Under the pieces are notes generated by a model. That model worked only from the letters and a program-made list of their open reading frames with translations. It ran no database searches and was not told where the DNA came from. This document shows, piece after piece, positions 35,353 through 43,265 of a stretch of DNA of 64,000 bases. How positions within the stretch are numbered: the first letter of the stretch is position 1; the number at the start of each line of letters is the position of its first letter. Position numbers and translations under genes: made by a program. The DNA comes from Streptomyces sp. NBC_00878. Its GTDB lineage: Bacteria > Actinomycetota > Actinomycetes > Streptomycetales > Streptomycetaceae. The stretch covers positions 3,100,001 to 3,164,000 of the forward strand of contig NZ_JAPEOK010000001.1 in the NCBI RefSeq assembly GCF_026341515.1, given 5' to 3'.

Positions 35353-36360
35353 GTGGAGCGCAGGACGATCGGGGCGGCGGCGCTCGAGGTGGGGGCTGTC
35401 GGCCTCGGGTGCATGCCGATGAGCTGGGCGTACTCGGGTTCGCGCCAGCGGGGCGACGAGTCGCTGCGGACCGTGCACACGGCCCTCGACCGGGGCGCCA
35501 CGCTCCTGGACACCGCCGACATGTACGGGCCCTTCACCAACGAGCTGCTGGTCGGACGGGTACTGAAGGAGCGGCGCTCCGAGGCCTTCGTGTCGACCAA
35601 GGTCGGCCTCCTGGTGGGCGAACAGCACATCGTGGCCAACGGCCGCCCCGGCTATGTGAAGCGGGCGTGCGACGCCTCACTGCGCCGCCTCCAGACGGAC
35701 GTCATCGACCTGTACCAACTGCACCGCGCGGACCCGGAGGTACCGGTCGAGGAGACGTGGGGCGCGATGGCGGACCTCGTCTCGGCCGGCAAGGTACGGG
35801 CGCTCGGGCTGTGCGCGGTGGGCGCGCGCTCCCGCCGCCGTTCGGGAGCACGGCTGCATGACGAAACGATCCGGCAGCTGGAGCGGGTGCAGCAGGTCTT
35901 CCCGGTGAGCGCGGTGGAGGCCGAGCTGTCGGTGTGGTCGCCGGAGGCTCTGGACGGGCTGCTGCCGTGGTGCGAGGCGCGCGGCGTCGGCTTCCTGGCG
36001 GCGATGCCGCTCGGCAACGGCTTCCTGACCGGCACGCTCACCCCCGGCGAGGGTTTCGAACCCGACGACGTACGGGCCCGGCACCCCCGCTTCACCGCCG
36101 AGATGATGGCCGCGAACCAGCCGATCGTCGCCGGTCTGCGGCGCATAGCCGCCCGGCACGCGGCGCCGGGGGCGGACGTCACCCCGGCTCAGGTGGCGCT
36201 CGCGTGGGTGCTCGCGGCAGGGCGGCAGGTGGTGCCGGTGCCGGGGACCAAGCGGGAGTGCTGGGCCGCGGAGAACGCGCGGGCGGCCGGACTGCGCCTG
36301 ACGGAGGAGGATCTCGCGGAGGTGGCGGGGTTGCCTTCGGTGCGGGGATCCTGGGACTGA
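35353..36360 (+). CDS. Aldo/keto reductase
   Basis: 335-residue NADPH-dependent oxidoreductase with a TIM-barrel fold. Catalytic tetrad: Asp and Tyr in LLDTADMYGPF, Lys in FVSTKVGLL, His in DLYQLHRADPEV. The N terminus VERRTIGAAALEVGAVGLGC is typical when started at the GTG at 35353, behind GGGAGGGCACGGCCAG; a GTG at 35326 would add nine unusual residues. The cofactor-binding C terminus is PVPGTKRECWAAENARAAGL. The subgroup looks like the bacterial AKR13/IolS-like enzymes. Substrate unknown. Divergent from the hydroxyacid dehydrogenase. Confidence 0.9.
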   Translation: MERRTIGAAALEVGAVGLGCMPMSWAYSGSRQRGDESLRTVHTALDRGATLLDTADMYGPFTNELLVGRVLKERRSEAFVSTKVGLLVGEQHIVANGRPGYVKRACDASLRRLQTDVIDLYQLHRADPEVPVEETWGAMADLVSAGKVRALGLCAVGARSRRRSGARLHDETIRQLERVQQVFPVSAVEAELSVWSPEALDGLLPWCEARGVGFLAAMPLGNGFLTGTLTPGEGFEPDDVRARHPRFTAEMMAANQPIVAGLRRIAARHAAPGADVTPAQVALAWVLAAGRQVVPVPGTKRECWAAENARAAGLRLTEEDLAEVAGLPSVRGSWD

Positions 36361-36626
36361 GCCGTACGGCTCGCGGAACCGTACAGCTCTTGGAACCGGC
36401 CGTACGGTTCACGGGGCCCGGCGCTCCGGGGTTCGCTCCTTCGGTACTTCGCCGCTTCGGTATTCGATGATCGGGAACTCGTGGGGCGCGAGCGGTGACT
36501 GCATTTCCCGGGGGACGACCCCCGGACCCCCAGCCGAGAAGACGACTTGATCCGCCCAAGTGGGAACCTGCGGAGCACTCCCGGTGTATGAGAAGTAGAA
36601 CCTGCCGCGTCGAAGGGATCCTGATC

Positions 36627-37793
36627 GTGCAACGTCGAGCTGTGACGGCCATGTTGGCCGCGGCCACGCTCTTGGTGACGGCCGGGTGCTCCTCGGGGGA
36701 CGGGGAGGAGTCGGACGGCGGCAGGAGCACGTCTCCGAGCAGCTCGGAGCCCGGTGCCTCGGCCCCGGCGTCCGAGCAGGCCGCCGAGGAGACCCCGCCC
36801 GCCAAGGGCTCCGTGAAGGTCGTGCGGACCGTCACCGAGGGGCTGAAGACCCCCTGGGGCCTGGCGCCACTGCCCGAGGGCGGCCTCCTGGTGTCCTCGC
36901 GGGACGAGGGGACGATCACCCGGGTCGACGAGAAGACGGGCAAGAAGACCGAGGTGGGCTCCGTGCCCGGCGTCGCCCCCGCCGGCGAGGGCGGCCTGAT
37001 GGGCCTGGCCCTCTCCCCGTCGTATGCCTCGGACCACATGGTGTACGCGTACTTCACCTCGGACTCGGACAACCGCATCGTGCGCATGCTGTACGACGCG
37101 AAGAAGCCGGCCGGTGAGCAGCTGGGCGCGCCCGACACGGTGTTCAGGGGCATCCCGAAGGGCACCAACCACAACGGCGGCCGGATCGCCTTCGGCCCGG
37201 ACAAGATGCTGTACGTGGGCACGGGCGAGACCTATGTGACCGAGCTCGCCCAGGACAAGAAGTCCACCGGCGGCAAGATCCTCCGACTGACCCCGGAGGG
37301 CGAGCCGGCCCCGGGCAACCCGTTCAACTCGGCGATCTACTCGTACGGCCACCGCAATGTGCAGGGCCTCGCCTGGGACTCCAAGCAGCGTCTGTTCGCC
37401 TCCGAGTTCGGCCAGGACACCTGGGACGAGCTGAACCACATCAAGCCGGGCGACAACTACGGCTGGCCGGACGCGGAGGGCAAGTCCGACGACTCCAAGT
37501 ACCACAACCCGATCGACCAGTGGAGCACCGACGAGGCCTCCCCCAGCGGCATCGCCTACGCGGAGGGCTCCATCTGGATGGCGGGCCTGCGCGGCAAGCG
37601 ACTGTGGCGCATCCCGCTCAACGGCACGGAGGCCTCGGCAGACTCCCAGGCCTTCCTGGAGGGCGACTACGGCCGCCTGCGCACGGTGGTCTCGGCGGGC
37701 GGCAACAAGCTGTGGCTGGTGACGAGCGAGACGGACGGACGAGGGACCCCGGAGTCGGGGGACGACAGGATTCTGGAGCTGGAGGTGACGTAG
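36627..37793 (+). CDS. Lipoprotein PQQ-dependent sugar dehydrogenase (glucose/sorbosone type)
   Basis: 388 residues. A lipoprotein signal ends at TAGC (about residue 22), followed by a Ser/Glu-rich linker and a six-bladed propeller of the glucose/sorbosone dehydrogenase family: TEGLKTPWGLAPLPEGGLLV, KGTNHNGGRIAFGPDKMLYV, SYGHRNVQGLAWD, SEFGQDTWDELNHIKPGDNY. The conserved His of NHNGG and the Arg of GHRNVQG match the soluble PQQ glucose dehydrogenase active site. Start: GTG at 36627 behind AAGGGATCCTGATC. Expected to be exported and membrane-anchored. No PQQ biosynthesis genes are present in the window, so cofactor use is inference. Confidence 0.85.
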   Translation: MQRRAVTAMLAAATLLVTAGCSSGDGEESDGGRSTSPSSSEPGASAPASEQAAEETPPAKGSVKVVRTVTEGLKTPWGLAPLPEGGLLVSSRDEGTITRVDEKTGKKTEVGSVPGVAPAGEGGLMGLALSPSYASDHMVYAYFTSDSDNRIVRMLYDAKKPAGEQLGAPDTVFRGIPKGTNHNGGRIAFGPDKMLYVGTGETYVTELAQDKKSTGGKILRLTPEGEPAPGNPFNSAIYSYGHRNVQGLAWDSKQRLFASEFGQDTWDELNHIKPGDNYGWPDAEGKSDDSKYHNPIDQWSTDEASPSGIAYAEGSIWMAGLRGKRLWRIPLNGTEASADSQAFLEGDYGRLRTVVSAGGNKLWLVTSETDGRGTPESGDDRILELEVT

Positions 37794-37814
37794 GGCGCCC
37801 GGAAACAGGGGCGC

Positions 37815-38045
37815 CTACTCGGGAGGTTCCACCGGGGCCGGGGCCGGGGCCTTGGCCTTGGCCGGGTCGGAAGCTGCCACGGGCTGGGCTGGCACGCGGA
37901 CGACCACCTTGCCGGAGGAGAGGTCTATCGGGCCCCGTCCGGGGTCTCCGTCGTTCAGGTCCACGCGGCTCAGTTCCAGCCGCTTGCGCTCCTCCTCGGT
38001 GTGCTTGCGGCCTGGTGCGAAGAGCTGCTCGATCATGTTGAACAC
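37815..38045 (-). CDS. Small conserved protein of unknown function
   Basis: 76 residues starting MFNMIEQLFAPGRKHTEEER from a GTG at 38045 with GGGAGGCACC upstream. Charged central part (LNDGDPGRGPIDLSSGKVVV) and an Ala/Pro-rich tail. I recall similar short Streptomyces proteins grouped as a DUF (possibly DUF6191) but cannot confirm it. No signal peptide or membrane segment. It follows the LuxR gene on the same strand and faces the sugar dehydrogenase gene, with 21 bases between stops. Confidence 0.75.
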   Translation of the reverse strand: MFNMIEQLFAPGRKHTEEERKRLELSRVDLNDGDPGRGPIDLSSGKVVVRVPAQPVAASDPAKAKAPAPAPVEPPE

Positions 38046-38092
38046 GGTGCCTCCCTCGGCCCGGGGTCTCCTACAGCGTAGACCTCACGGTG

Positions 38093-38188
38093 TGGAACCC
38101 CCGTGGTGGATTTCACCAGCCGTCCGGGGCGTGGACCTCACCCGGCCGTCCGGGGCGTGGACCTCACCCGGCCGTCCGGGCTCCGGCC
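38093..38188. repeat. 26-bp tandem repeat covering the LuxR-gene stop codon
   Basis: Two identical 26-bp units (38119-38144 and 38145-38170, starting GCCGTCCGGGGCGTGGACCT) with partial copies on both sides. On the minus strand each unit contains GGGTGAGG, so each carries a copy of the TGA stop that ends the LuxR regulator gene at 38164. Confidence 0.85.
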
Positions 38189-41100
38189 GTCTCGGGTGGG
38201 AACAACCGCATCCGGTGCGCCACCGCCGCCGCCTCTCCCCTGCCCGAAACGTTCAGCTTGGCGAGGATGTTGGAGACGTGGACGCTGGCCGTCTTCGGGG
38301 AGATGAAGAGCTCCTCGGCGATCTGGCGGTTGCTGCGGCCGACGGCGACCAGGCGTAGGACGTCCCGCTCGCGGCTGGTCAGACCGAGCGCCTCGGCCGG
38401 GTCGGTGGAGGCGAGGACGGACTGCTCGGGAGCGCGGGCGAGGGTGAGACGGGCCCGCTGGGCGAGTTGGGCGACGGCGTCGGCGAGCAGGCGGGCGCCG
38501 AGATGGTCGGCCACGGCGTGGGCCAGCCGCAGCAGTTCGGTGGCGCGATCCCGCTCCTCCTCGCCGCCTCCGGAGACCAGCAGGGACTCGGCGAGCCGAT
38601 GCCGGACCCGGGCGAGGTCGTACGGGCGCTCAAGGGGCTCGAAGGCGGTGACCGCCGCGGACCACTCGTCCGGGGTGTCCTGGCCCTCGGCGCGCAGCAG
38701 TTCGGCCCGCACCCAGAGCTCGTACGCCTGCCAGACGGGCACGTTCGTGACGAGGGCCTTGGCGGCCTTGCGGAGGCGTTCCACGACTTCCGCGCGGCCC
38801 TGTTCGGCGACGGGCAGGCCGCGGGCGTCGGCCTCCGCGGTCGCCGCGGCGAGCAGCAGGGGCCAGCCGTAGCGGTGGGTGCCCGGCCGGAAGCCGACGT
38901 CCAGGGCCTTGTCCAGTTCGGCGCGGGCATCGAGGAGGCGGCCCTCGGCGGCGGCGATGCCGACGGCGATGGTGGTCAGCGGCAGCGTGTGCTGGGGCAC
39001 GACGTCGTGGGTGCCGAAGTGGCCGCGGGCGGCGGCCAGTTGGCGGCCCGCCTCGGCCAGATCGCCCCGGGCGAGCGCGAACATGGAGTGGAGCTGGGTG
39101 CGGAAGCCGCGGGGCTTGGCGCCGTGGCCGACGCGCTCCGCGTTGGCCCTGGCCTCACCGGCCTCGTCCCAGCGGCCCAGGGAGTACAGGGACTCGGCGA
39201 GATTGCCCCACACCCAGGCCTCGGTGTCCAACAGGCCGAACTTCCGGACCAGTTCGACCCCCTCCTGGAGGATCCGGACGGCCTCCTGGGAGCGGCCGAT
39301 GCCCTCCAGATGCGACGGCAGGTTCACATGGGCACGGCCGACGACGTAGAGGGCGCCGAAGTCCTCCGCCCGCTCCTTGACCTCGTGCACCTCGGCGAGC
39401 CCCGCCTTGATGTCGCCCGATTCGACGAGGAGTCCGCCCAGGGTGAGCCGCGCGTTCAGCTCGATGTCGCGGGCGCCGACCATGCGGGCGTACTCCACGG
39501 CGCGCTCGGCGGCGTGGAACGCCTCCGGGCCGGGCCGGTGCTTCATCGACCAGTTGGCGACGTGGGCGAGGACTTCGGCGTGCACCTCGGACGGCGGCAG
39601 TCCCCGGACCAGTTCCTGGGCGGTGGCGAGCTCCTGCCAGCCGTCGCCCCGGGCCTGTGCCTCGACGAGGCGGGAGCGCTGGGTCCAGAACCAGGCGGCC
39701 CGCAGGGGATCGCCCTCGTCCCCCAGGATGTTCAGGGCCCGCTTGGTGATCTTCAGGGCGCGCTCGCGTTCTCCGCTGAGCCGGCCCGCGACGGCGGCCT
39801 CGGCCATCAGGTCGAGGTAGCCCAGCGGCGTGGTGGCCGGGTCGCAGCCGCAGGGGGGATAGACCTCGGTGTAGTCGATGGGCCGCAGCTCGGCGCGTAC
39901 GGCCTCGGGGCTCGTGTCCCAGAGCTCCATCGCCCGCTCCAGGAGCCGCAGTTGCTCCGAGTAGGCGTGCCGGCGGCGGGCCGCCACGGAGGCGTCGAGG
40001 ACGGCGGGCAGGGCCTTGGCCGCGTCGTGCGCGTGATACCAGTGGCTGGCCAGGCGGGCGGCGCGCTCGTCGGCAGGGACGAGCGTGGGGTCGGCCTCCA
40101 GCGCTTCGGCATACCGGCGGTTGAGGCGGGAGCGCTCGCCGGGCAGCAGGTCGTCGCCGACGGCCTCGCGCACCAGGGAGTGGCGGAAGCGGTAGCCGTC
40201 CCCGTCGGGTGTCGCGAGCAGGATGTTGGCGCCCACGGCGGCCCGCAGCGCTTCGATGAGGTCGTCCTCGGAGAGCCGTGCCACGGCGGCGAGCAGCCGG
40301 TACTCCACGGTGGAGCCGCCCTCGGCGACGATCCGGGCGACCCGCTGGGACCCCTCGGGCAGACTCTCGACGCGGACGAGGAGCAGATCGCGCAGGGAGT
40401 CGGTGAGGCCGGTGCAGCAGCCCTCGTGGGCGGCCACCGCCAGCTCCTCGACGAAGAACGCGTTCCCGTCGGAGCGCGCGAAGATCTCGTCGACCTGGGC
40501 CGGGTCGGGTTCGGAGGCAAGGATTCCGGCGATCTGACGGCCGACTTCGGCACGGCTGAAACGGCCGAGTTCGATACGGCGGACGGTGCGCAGCCGGTCG
40601 AGTTCGGCGAGCAGTGGGCGCAGCGGGTGGCGGCGGTGGATGTCGTCCGCGCGGTAGGTGGCGACGACGAGGAGGCGCCCGCTGCGGACCGTACGGAAGA
40701 GATAGGCGAGGAGGTGGCGGGTCGAGGCGTCGGCCCAGTGCAGGTCCTCCAGGAGGACGACGACCGGGCGGTCGGCGGCGACGCGCTCCAGCAGGCGGAC
40801 GGTGAGTTCGAAGAGGCGGGCCATGCCGTCCTCGTCGTGCCGCCCGCGTGAGGTGTCGCCCAGTTCGGGCAGCAGTCGGGCCAGCTCCTCCTCCTGTCCC
40901 GCGGCCGCGGCGGCCAGCTCGTCGGGCAGGTGGCGGCGCAGGGCCCGCAGCGCGCTGGAGAAGGGTGCGAAGGGCAGTCCGTCGGCACCGATCTCGACGC
41001 AGCCGCCGAGCGCCACGACAGCCCCCTCGCGACAGGCCGCGCTGGCGAACTCCTCGATGAGCCGGGTCTTTCCGACGCCGGCCTCACCGCCGAGCAGCAA

Positions 41101-41214
41101 CGCCTGCGGCTCGCCCGCGGCGGCGCGGGCGAGCGCGTCGTTCAGCACGTCCAGTTCATCGGCCCGGCCGACGAAGACCGGACTGACGGACCTGGTCTCC
41201 ACAACGCCGAGCAT
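38164..41214 (-). CDS. LuxR-type regulator with AAA ATPase (LAL family)
   Basis: 1016-residue STAND-like regulator. The N-terminal AAA domain has Walker A GGEAGVGKTRLIEEF (about residue 42) and Walker B-like PVVVLLEDLHWAD. A long TPR-like helical middle follows. The C-terminal LuxR helix-turn-helix has TSRERDVLRLVAVGRSNRQI and AEELFISPKTASVHVSNILA (about residues 935-995). Such proteins often activate secondary-metabolite or sugar-uptake genes; the target here is unknown. Start: ATG at 41214 (MLGVVETRSVSPVFVGRADE), since sequence beyond is repetitive and overlaps another gene. A longer in-frame extension to 41826 cannot be excluded for the first tens of codons. The 3' end lies in a tandem repeat. 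Confidence 0.88.
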   Translation of the reverse strand: MLGVVETRSVSPVFVGRADELDVLNDALARAAAGEPQALLLGGEAGVGKTRLIEEFASAACREGAVVALGGCVEIGADGLPFAPFSSALRALRRHLPDELAAAAAGQEEELARLLPELGDTSRGRHDEDGMARLFELTVRLLERVAADRPVVVLLEDLHWADASTRHLLAYLFRTVRSGRLLVVATYRADDIHRRHPLRPLLAELDRLRTVRRIELGRFSRAEVGRQIAGILASEPDPAQVDEIFARSDGNAFFVEELAVAAHEGCCTGLTDSLRDLLLVRVESLPEGSQRVARIVAEGGSTVEYRLLAAVARLSEDDLIEALRAAVGANILLATPDGDGYRFRHSLVREAVGDDLLPGERSRLNRRYAEALEADPTLVPADERAARLASHWYHAHDAAKALPAVLDASVAARRRHAYSEQLRLLERAMELWDTSPEAVRAELRPIDYTEVYPPCGCDPATTPLGYLDLMAEAAVAGRLSGERERALKITKRALNILGDEGDPLRAAWFWTQRSRLVEAQARGDGWQELATAQELVRGLPPSEVHAEVLAHVANWSMKHRPGPEAFHAAERAVEYARMVGARDIELNARLTLGGLLVESGDIKAGLAEVHEVKERAEDFGALYVVGRAHVNLPSHLEGIGRSQEAVRILQEGVELVRKFGLLDTEAWVWGNLAESLYSLGRWDEAGEARANAERVGHGAKPRGFRTQLHSMFALARGDLAEAGRQLAAARGHFGTHDVVPQHTLPLTTIAVGIAAAEGRLLDARAELDKALDVGFRPGTHRYGWPLLLAAATAEADARGLPVAEQGRAEVVERLRKAAKALVTNVPVWQAYELWVRAELLRAEGQDTPDEWSAAVTAFEPLERPYDLARVRHRLAESLLVSGGGEEERDRATELLRLAHAVADHLGARLLADAVAQLAQRARLTLARAPEQSVLASTDPAEALGLTSRERDVLRLVAVGRSNRQIAEELFISPKTASVHVSNILAKLNVSGRGEAAAVAHRMRLFPPETAGARTAG

Positions 41215-41537
41215 CGCACAGGCCTCTGACACACCGGCACCGGTTATCCCGGGCGCGCCCGGGCCCGCGGTCCCGCCCACGAGTGCGGGCCTGCCCACGC
41301 CTGTCGGCCTGTCCACGACTGCGGGCCTGTCCACGTACTCGGACCGGCCCACGGCCTCGGGCCCACCGACACCCTTGGGCACACCCGCGCCCGCGGACGC
41401 ACCCTTGCTTCCGGCGGGCCTGCCCGTGACCGGCAGGGTGGTCACGGTGGCCCCGCCCGACTCAGGGCGGCCGACCTCCGTGCGGCCGCCCTTCCGTGCC
41501 CCCGCCCCCGCGCCCACGCCCACGCCCGCGCCCGTGC
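41215..41537. other. Repetitive spacer between the LuxR gene and its upstream small gene
   Basis: The 323 bases hold degenerate repeats of GGGCCTGTCCACGACTGC type, read on the minus strand as AVVDRPTGVGRPALVGG. The frame is open and in phase with the LuxR gene, so this may encode a low-complexity N-terminal tail, but AGG arginine codons and the lack of an obvious start argue against it. I see no separate gene here. Confidence 0.4.
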
Positions 41538-41732
41538 TCACGCGGCGCGTGCGAACCGGGGCCTGCGGTGGCGGTGGCTGTCCACCCGCCCCTCGGTGTC
41601 GTCGCGGCCGGACCGCGTGGCCTCGCGCCGGGCGGCACGGCGGCTGCGGACGGCCTCGCGGGCCAGTCGGTAGTTTTCGGCCTCGCGGATCATCTCCGCG
41701 GAACGGATCTGCTGGCGCTCGAACTCGAACAT
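41538..41732 (-). CDS. Small basic protein (64 aa)
   Basis: MFEFERQQIRSAEMIREAEN begins a 64-residue protein: an amphipathic helix rich in Arg, Glu and Ala, then RSRRAARREATRSGR and a tail ending RPRFARAA. ATG at 41732 follows a GAGGGGTACGAG ribosome binding site. I recall closely similar short proteins in other Streptomyces, which supports this frame over the longer overlapping LuxR frame. Function unknown; composition suggests nucleic-acid or membrane-surface contact. It may be co-transcribed with the LuxR gene downstream. Confidence 0.65.
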   Translation of the reverse strand: MFEFERQQIRSAEMIREAENYRLAREAVRSRRAARREATRSGRDDTEGRVDSHRHRRPRFARAA

Positions 41733-41872
41733 CTCGTACCCCTCGTGACGTGCCGTTTCCGGCTGCTCCGGCTGCTCCGGCTTCTTCGGCTTCGCTCGTT
41801 CGCGATGCCTCAACCTTCGTCTCCAAGGGGGGTGCGCCACATCGGGAGAGTTCCGCATCTTGCGCGCACGAA

Positions 41873-41917
41873 GGGCCTTAGTCCCGCCGTAAGTGGCCTA
41901 CGGCGGGACTAAGGCCC
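41873..41917 (-). terminator. 19-bp perfect hairpin terminator
   Basis: Arms 41873-41891 (GGGCCTTAGTCCCGCCGTA) and 41899-41917 are exact reverse complements with a 7-base loop. It lies 17 bases past the stop of the membrane protein gene at 41935, as an intrinsic terminator lacking a U tract. Confidence 0.85.
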
Positions 41918-41934
41918 CTCAGACGTGCGGTTCC

Positions 41935-42549
41935 TCAGCTCGTGGTCGGCATGGAGAGCAGGATGTCGGAGTACTTCAGCGCGGCCAGGAGCAGGCCGAC
42001 GACGCCGAGCGAGACTCCCGCCCAGGCGACCGACTTGACCCACGGGGCCTGGGCCGGGATCCGGTCGGGGTTGCCGAACGCGGGCCGGACCAGCACCACG
42101 ACGCCGACGATCAGCGCGGCGAGCGCGAAGAACCCGGCGACGAGCGCGTTGAGGTTCCAGGAGTCGGCGTAGACCTGCTTGATCTGCTCGGCCACACCGG
42201 CGCCCTGCGCGGTCTCCAGCTGGCCGTAGATCGAGTCGCGCGCCTGCGCGATCGTGCCGACCCAGCTGCCGGTCAGCGAGACGACGCCGAGTCCGGCGGA
42301 GACGACGGCGGCGGCACCCAGGCCCACGCCGGAACCGGCGGCGGCCACCTCCGCGACCTGCTCGTCCTCGTCCTCTTCCTCGCCCAGGATCTCCGAGTCG
42401 GCCTGGTCGTCAGCCGTCTCGGCTCCCTCGGCCTCCTCGACCTCTCCGATCGCGGTGTCGTCGCCCTTGGTGAGCTCCACGCCCTCCTCGTCGCGCTGTG
42501 CCTCGGTGCCGGTCTTCACTCCGGCCTCGTCCTCTGTCTTGGTTCCCAT
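41935..42549 (-). CDS. Membrane protein with acidic N-terminal domain
   Basis: 204 residues starting MGTKTEDEAGVKTGTEAQRD at 42549. Residues 1-70 are strongly acidic (EEEDEDEQ) and probably disordered. Three hydrophobic segments follow: VGLGAAAVVSAGLGVVSLTG (about 75-95), LVAGFFALAALIVGVVVLV (about 137-157) and VAWAGVSLGVVGLLLAALKY (about 175-195). The loop DSIYGQLETAQGAGVAEQIK sits between the first two. I recognise no named family. It is a single gene with its own terminator. Confidence 0.75.
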   Translation of the reverse strand: MGTKTEDEAGVKTGTEAQRDEEGVELTKGDDTAIGEVEEAEGAETADDQADSEILGEEEDEDEQVAEVAAAGSGVGLGAAAVVSAGLGVVSLTGSWVGTIAQARDSIYGQLETAQGAGVAEQIKQVYADSWNLNALVAGFFALAALIVGVVVLVRPAFGNPDRIPAQAPWVKSVAWAGVSLGVVGLLLAALKYSDILLSMPTTS

Positions 42550-42698
42550 GCCCCGCACCGTACGGACGCTGTCTGAGAATTTCTTTAAGATCCCGAGATC
42601 CTCACGCCCCGGGCGACATTCCGCCGTACCTCGCGGCCTTACGACGCCGCCCCGAGGTCATCACCGGGACATCGCTGCCAAGACATCACACTGGGACC

Positions 42699-43265
42699 TC
42701 ACTGCCAGGCACGCGCGCGTGCGGCACGCCACTCGGGCGCAAGCACCGACCACACTTCCAGGTTCTGGCGTACGCCCCGGTACGGGAAGCTCTCCCTGAG
42801 CACCCCGTCGCGGCTCATGCCAAGCCGCCGCGCCACGTTGATGCTCGGTTCGTTGGCGGACGACGCCTGCCACTCCACGCGGTGCACGCCCCGCTCCTCG
42901 ACCGCCCAGTCGATGAGGATCCGCATGGCGCGCGTGACCAGTCCGCGTCCCGCGCCGGCCGGCTCCAGCCAGCAGCCGACCTCGCAGGTGCCCCGCCCGG
43001 CGTCGAAGTGCAGGAACAGGACGCCGCCGACCAGCTTCCCCGCCAGCCACAGGCCGTGCAGGCTGCCGCTGTCGGTGGCCCGCTTGTCGGCGTACGACTG
43101 AAGGAGTTCCTTCGCGGAATCGACGTCGACGGCCTTGGTCCCGAACGGAATGTGCTGCCCGATGAACTCGCGCCCCCGGTCCAGGTGCGCCAGGAACTCC
43201 TCCGCGTGCCACGGCTCCAGGGGCCGCAGTTCGGCACCGTCGTCACCCAGGGATATCGCGTACAT
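42699..43265 (-). CDS. GNAT acetyltransferase (RimJ/RimL type)
   Basis: 188-residue N-acetyltransferase. Family features: LRPLEPWHAEEFLAHLDRGR at the N terminus, GLWLAGKLVGGVLFLHFD, the acetyl-CoA loop GAGRGLVTRAMRILIDWAVE, and NEPSINVARRLGMSRDGVLR. RimJ/RimL-like enzymes acetylate ribosomal protein N termini or small molecules. Start: ATG at 43265 behind GAAGGAGCGACAGCAGG. The start lies inside the 3' end of the MMPL gene (23-base overlap), so the two are co-transcribed and translation is probably coupled. Confidence 0.9.
   Translation of the reverse strand: MYAISLGDDGAELRPLEPWHAEEFLAHLDRGREFIGQHIPFGTKAVDVDSAKELLQSYADKRATDSGSLHGLWLAGKLVGGVLFLHFDAGRGTCEVGCWLEPAGAGRGLVTRAMRILIDWAVEERGVHRVEWQASSANEPSINVARRLGMSRDGVLRESFPYRGVRQNLEVWSVLAPEWRAARARAWQ

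Noticed and set aside
38467..40851. A 794-codon open frame opposite the LuxR regulator gene
   Set aside because: Same reason: antisense shadow with repetitive VGG/DGG composition, while the minus strand shows clear ATPase and LuxR motifs.
41215..41826. Start of the LuxR regulator at 41826 giving a 1220-residue protein
   Set aside because: The extension overlaps a better-supported small gene in another frame and is made of low-complexity repeats; the AAA domain begins just after the ATG at 41214.
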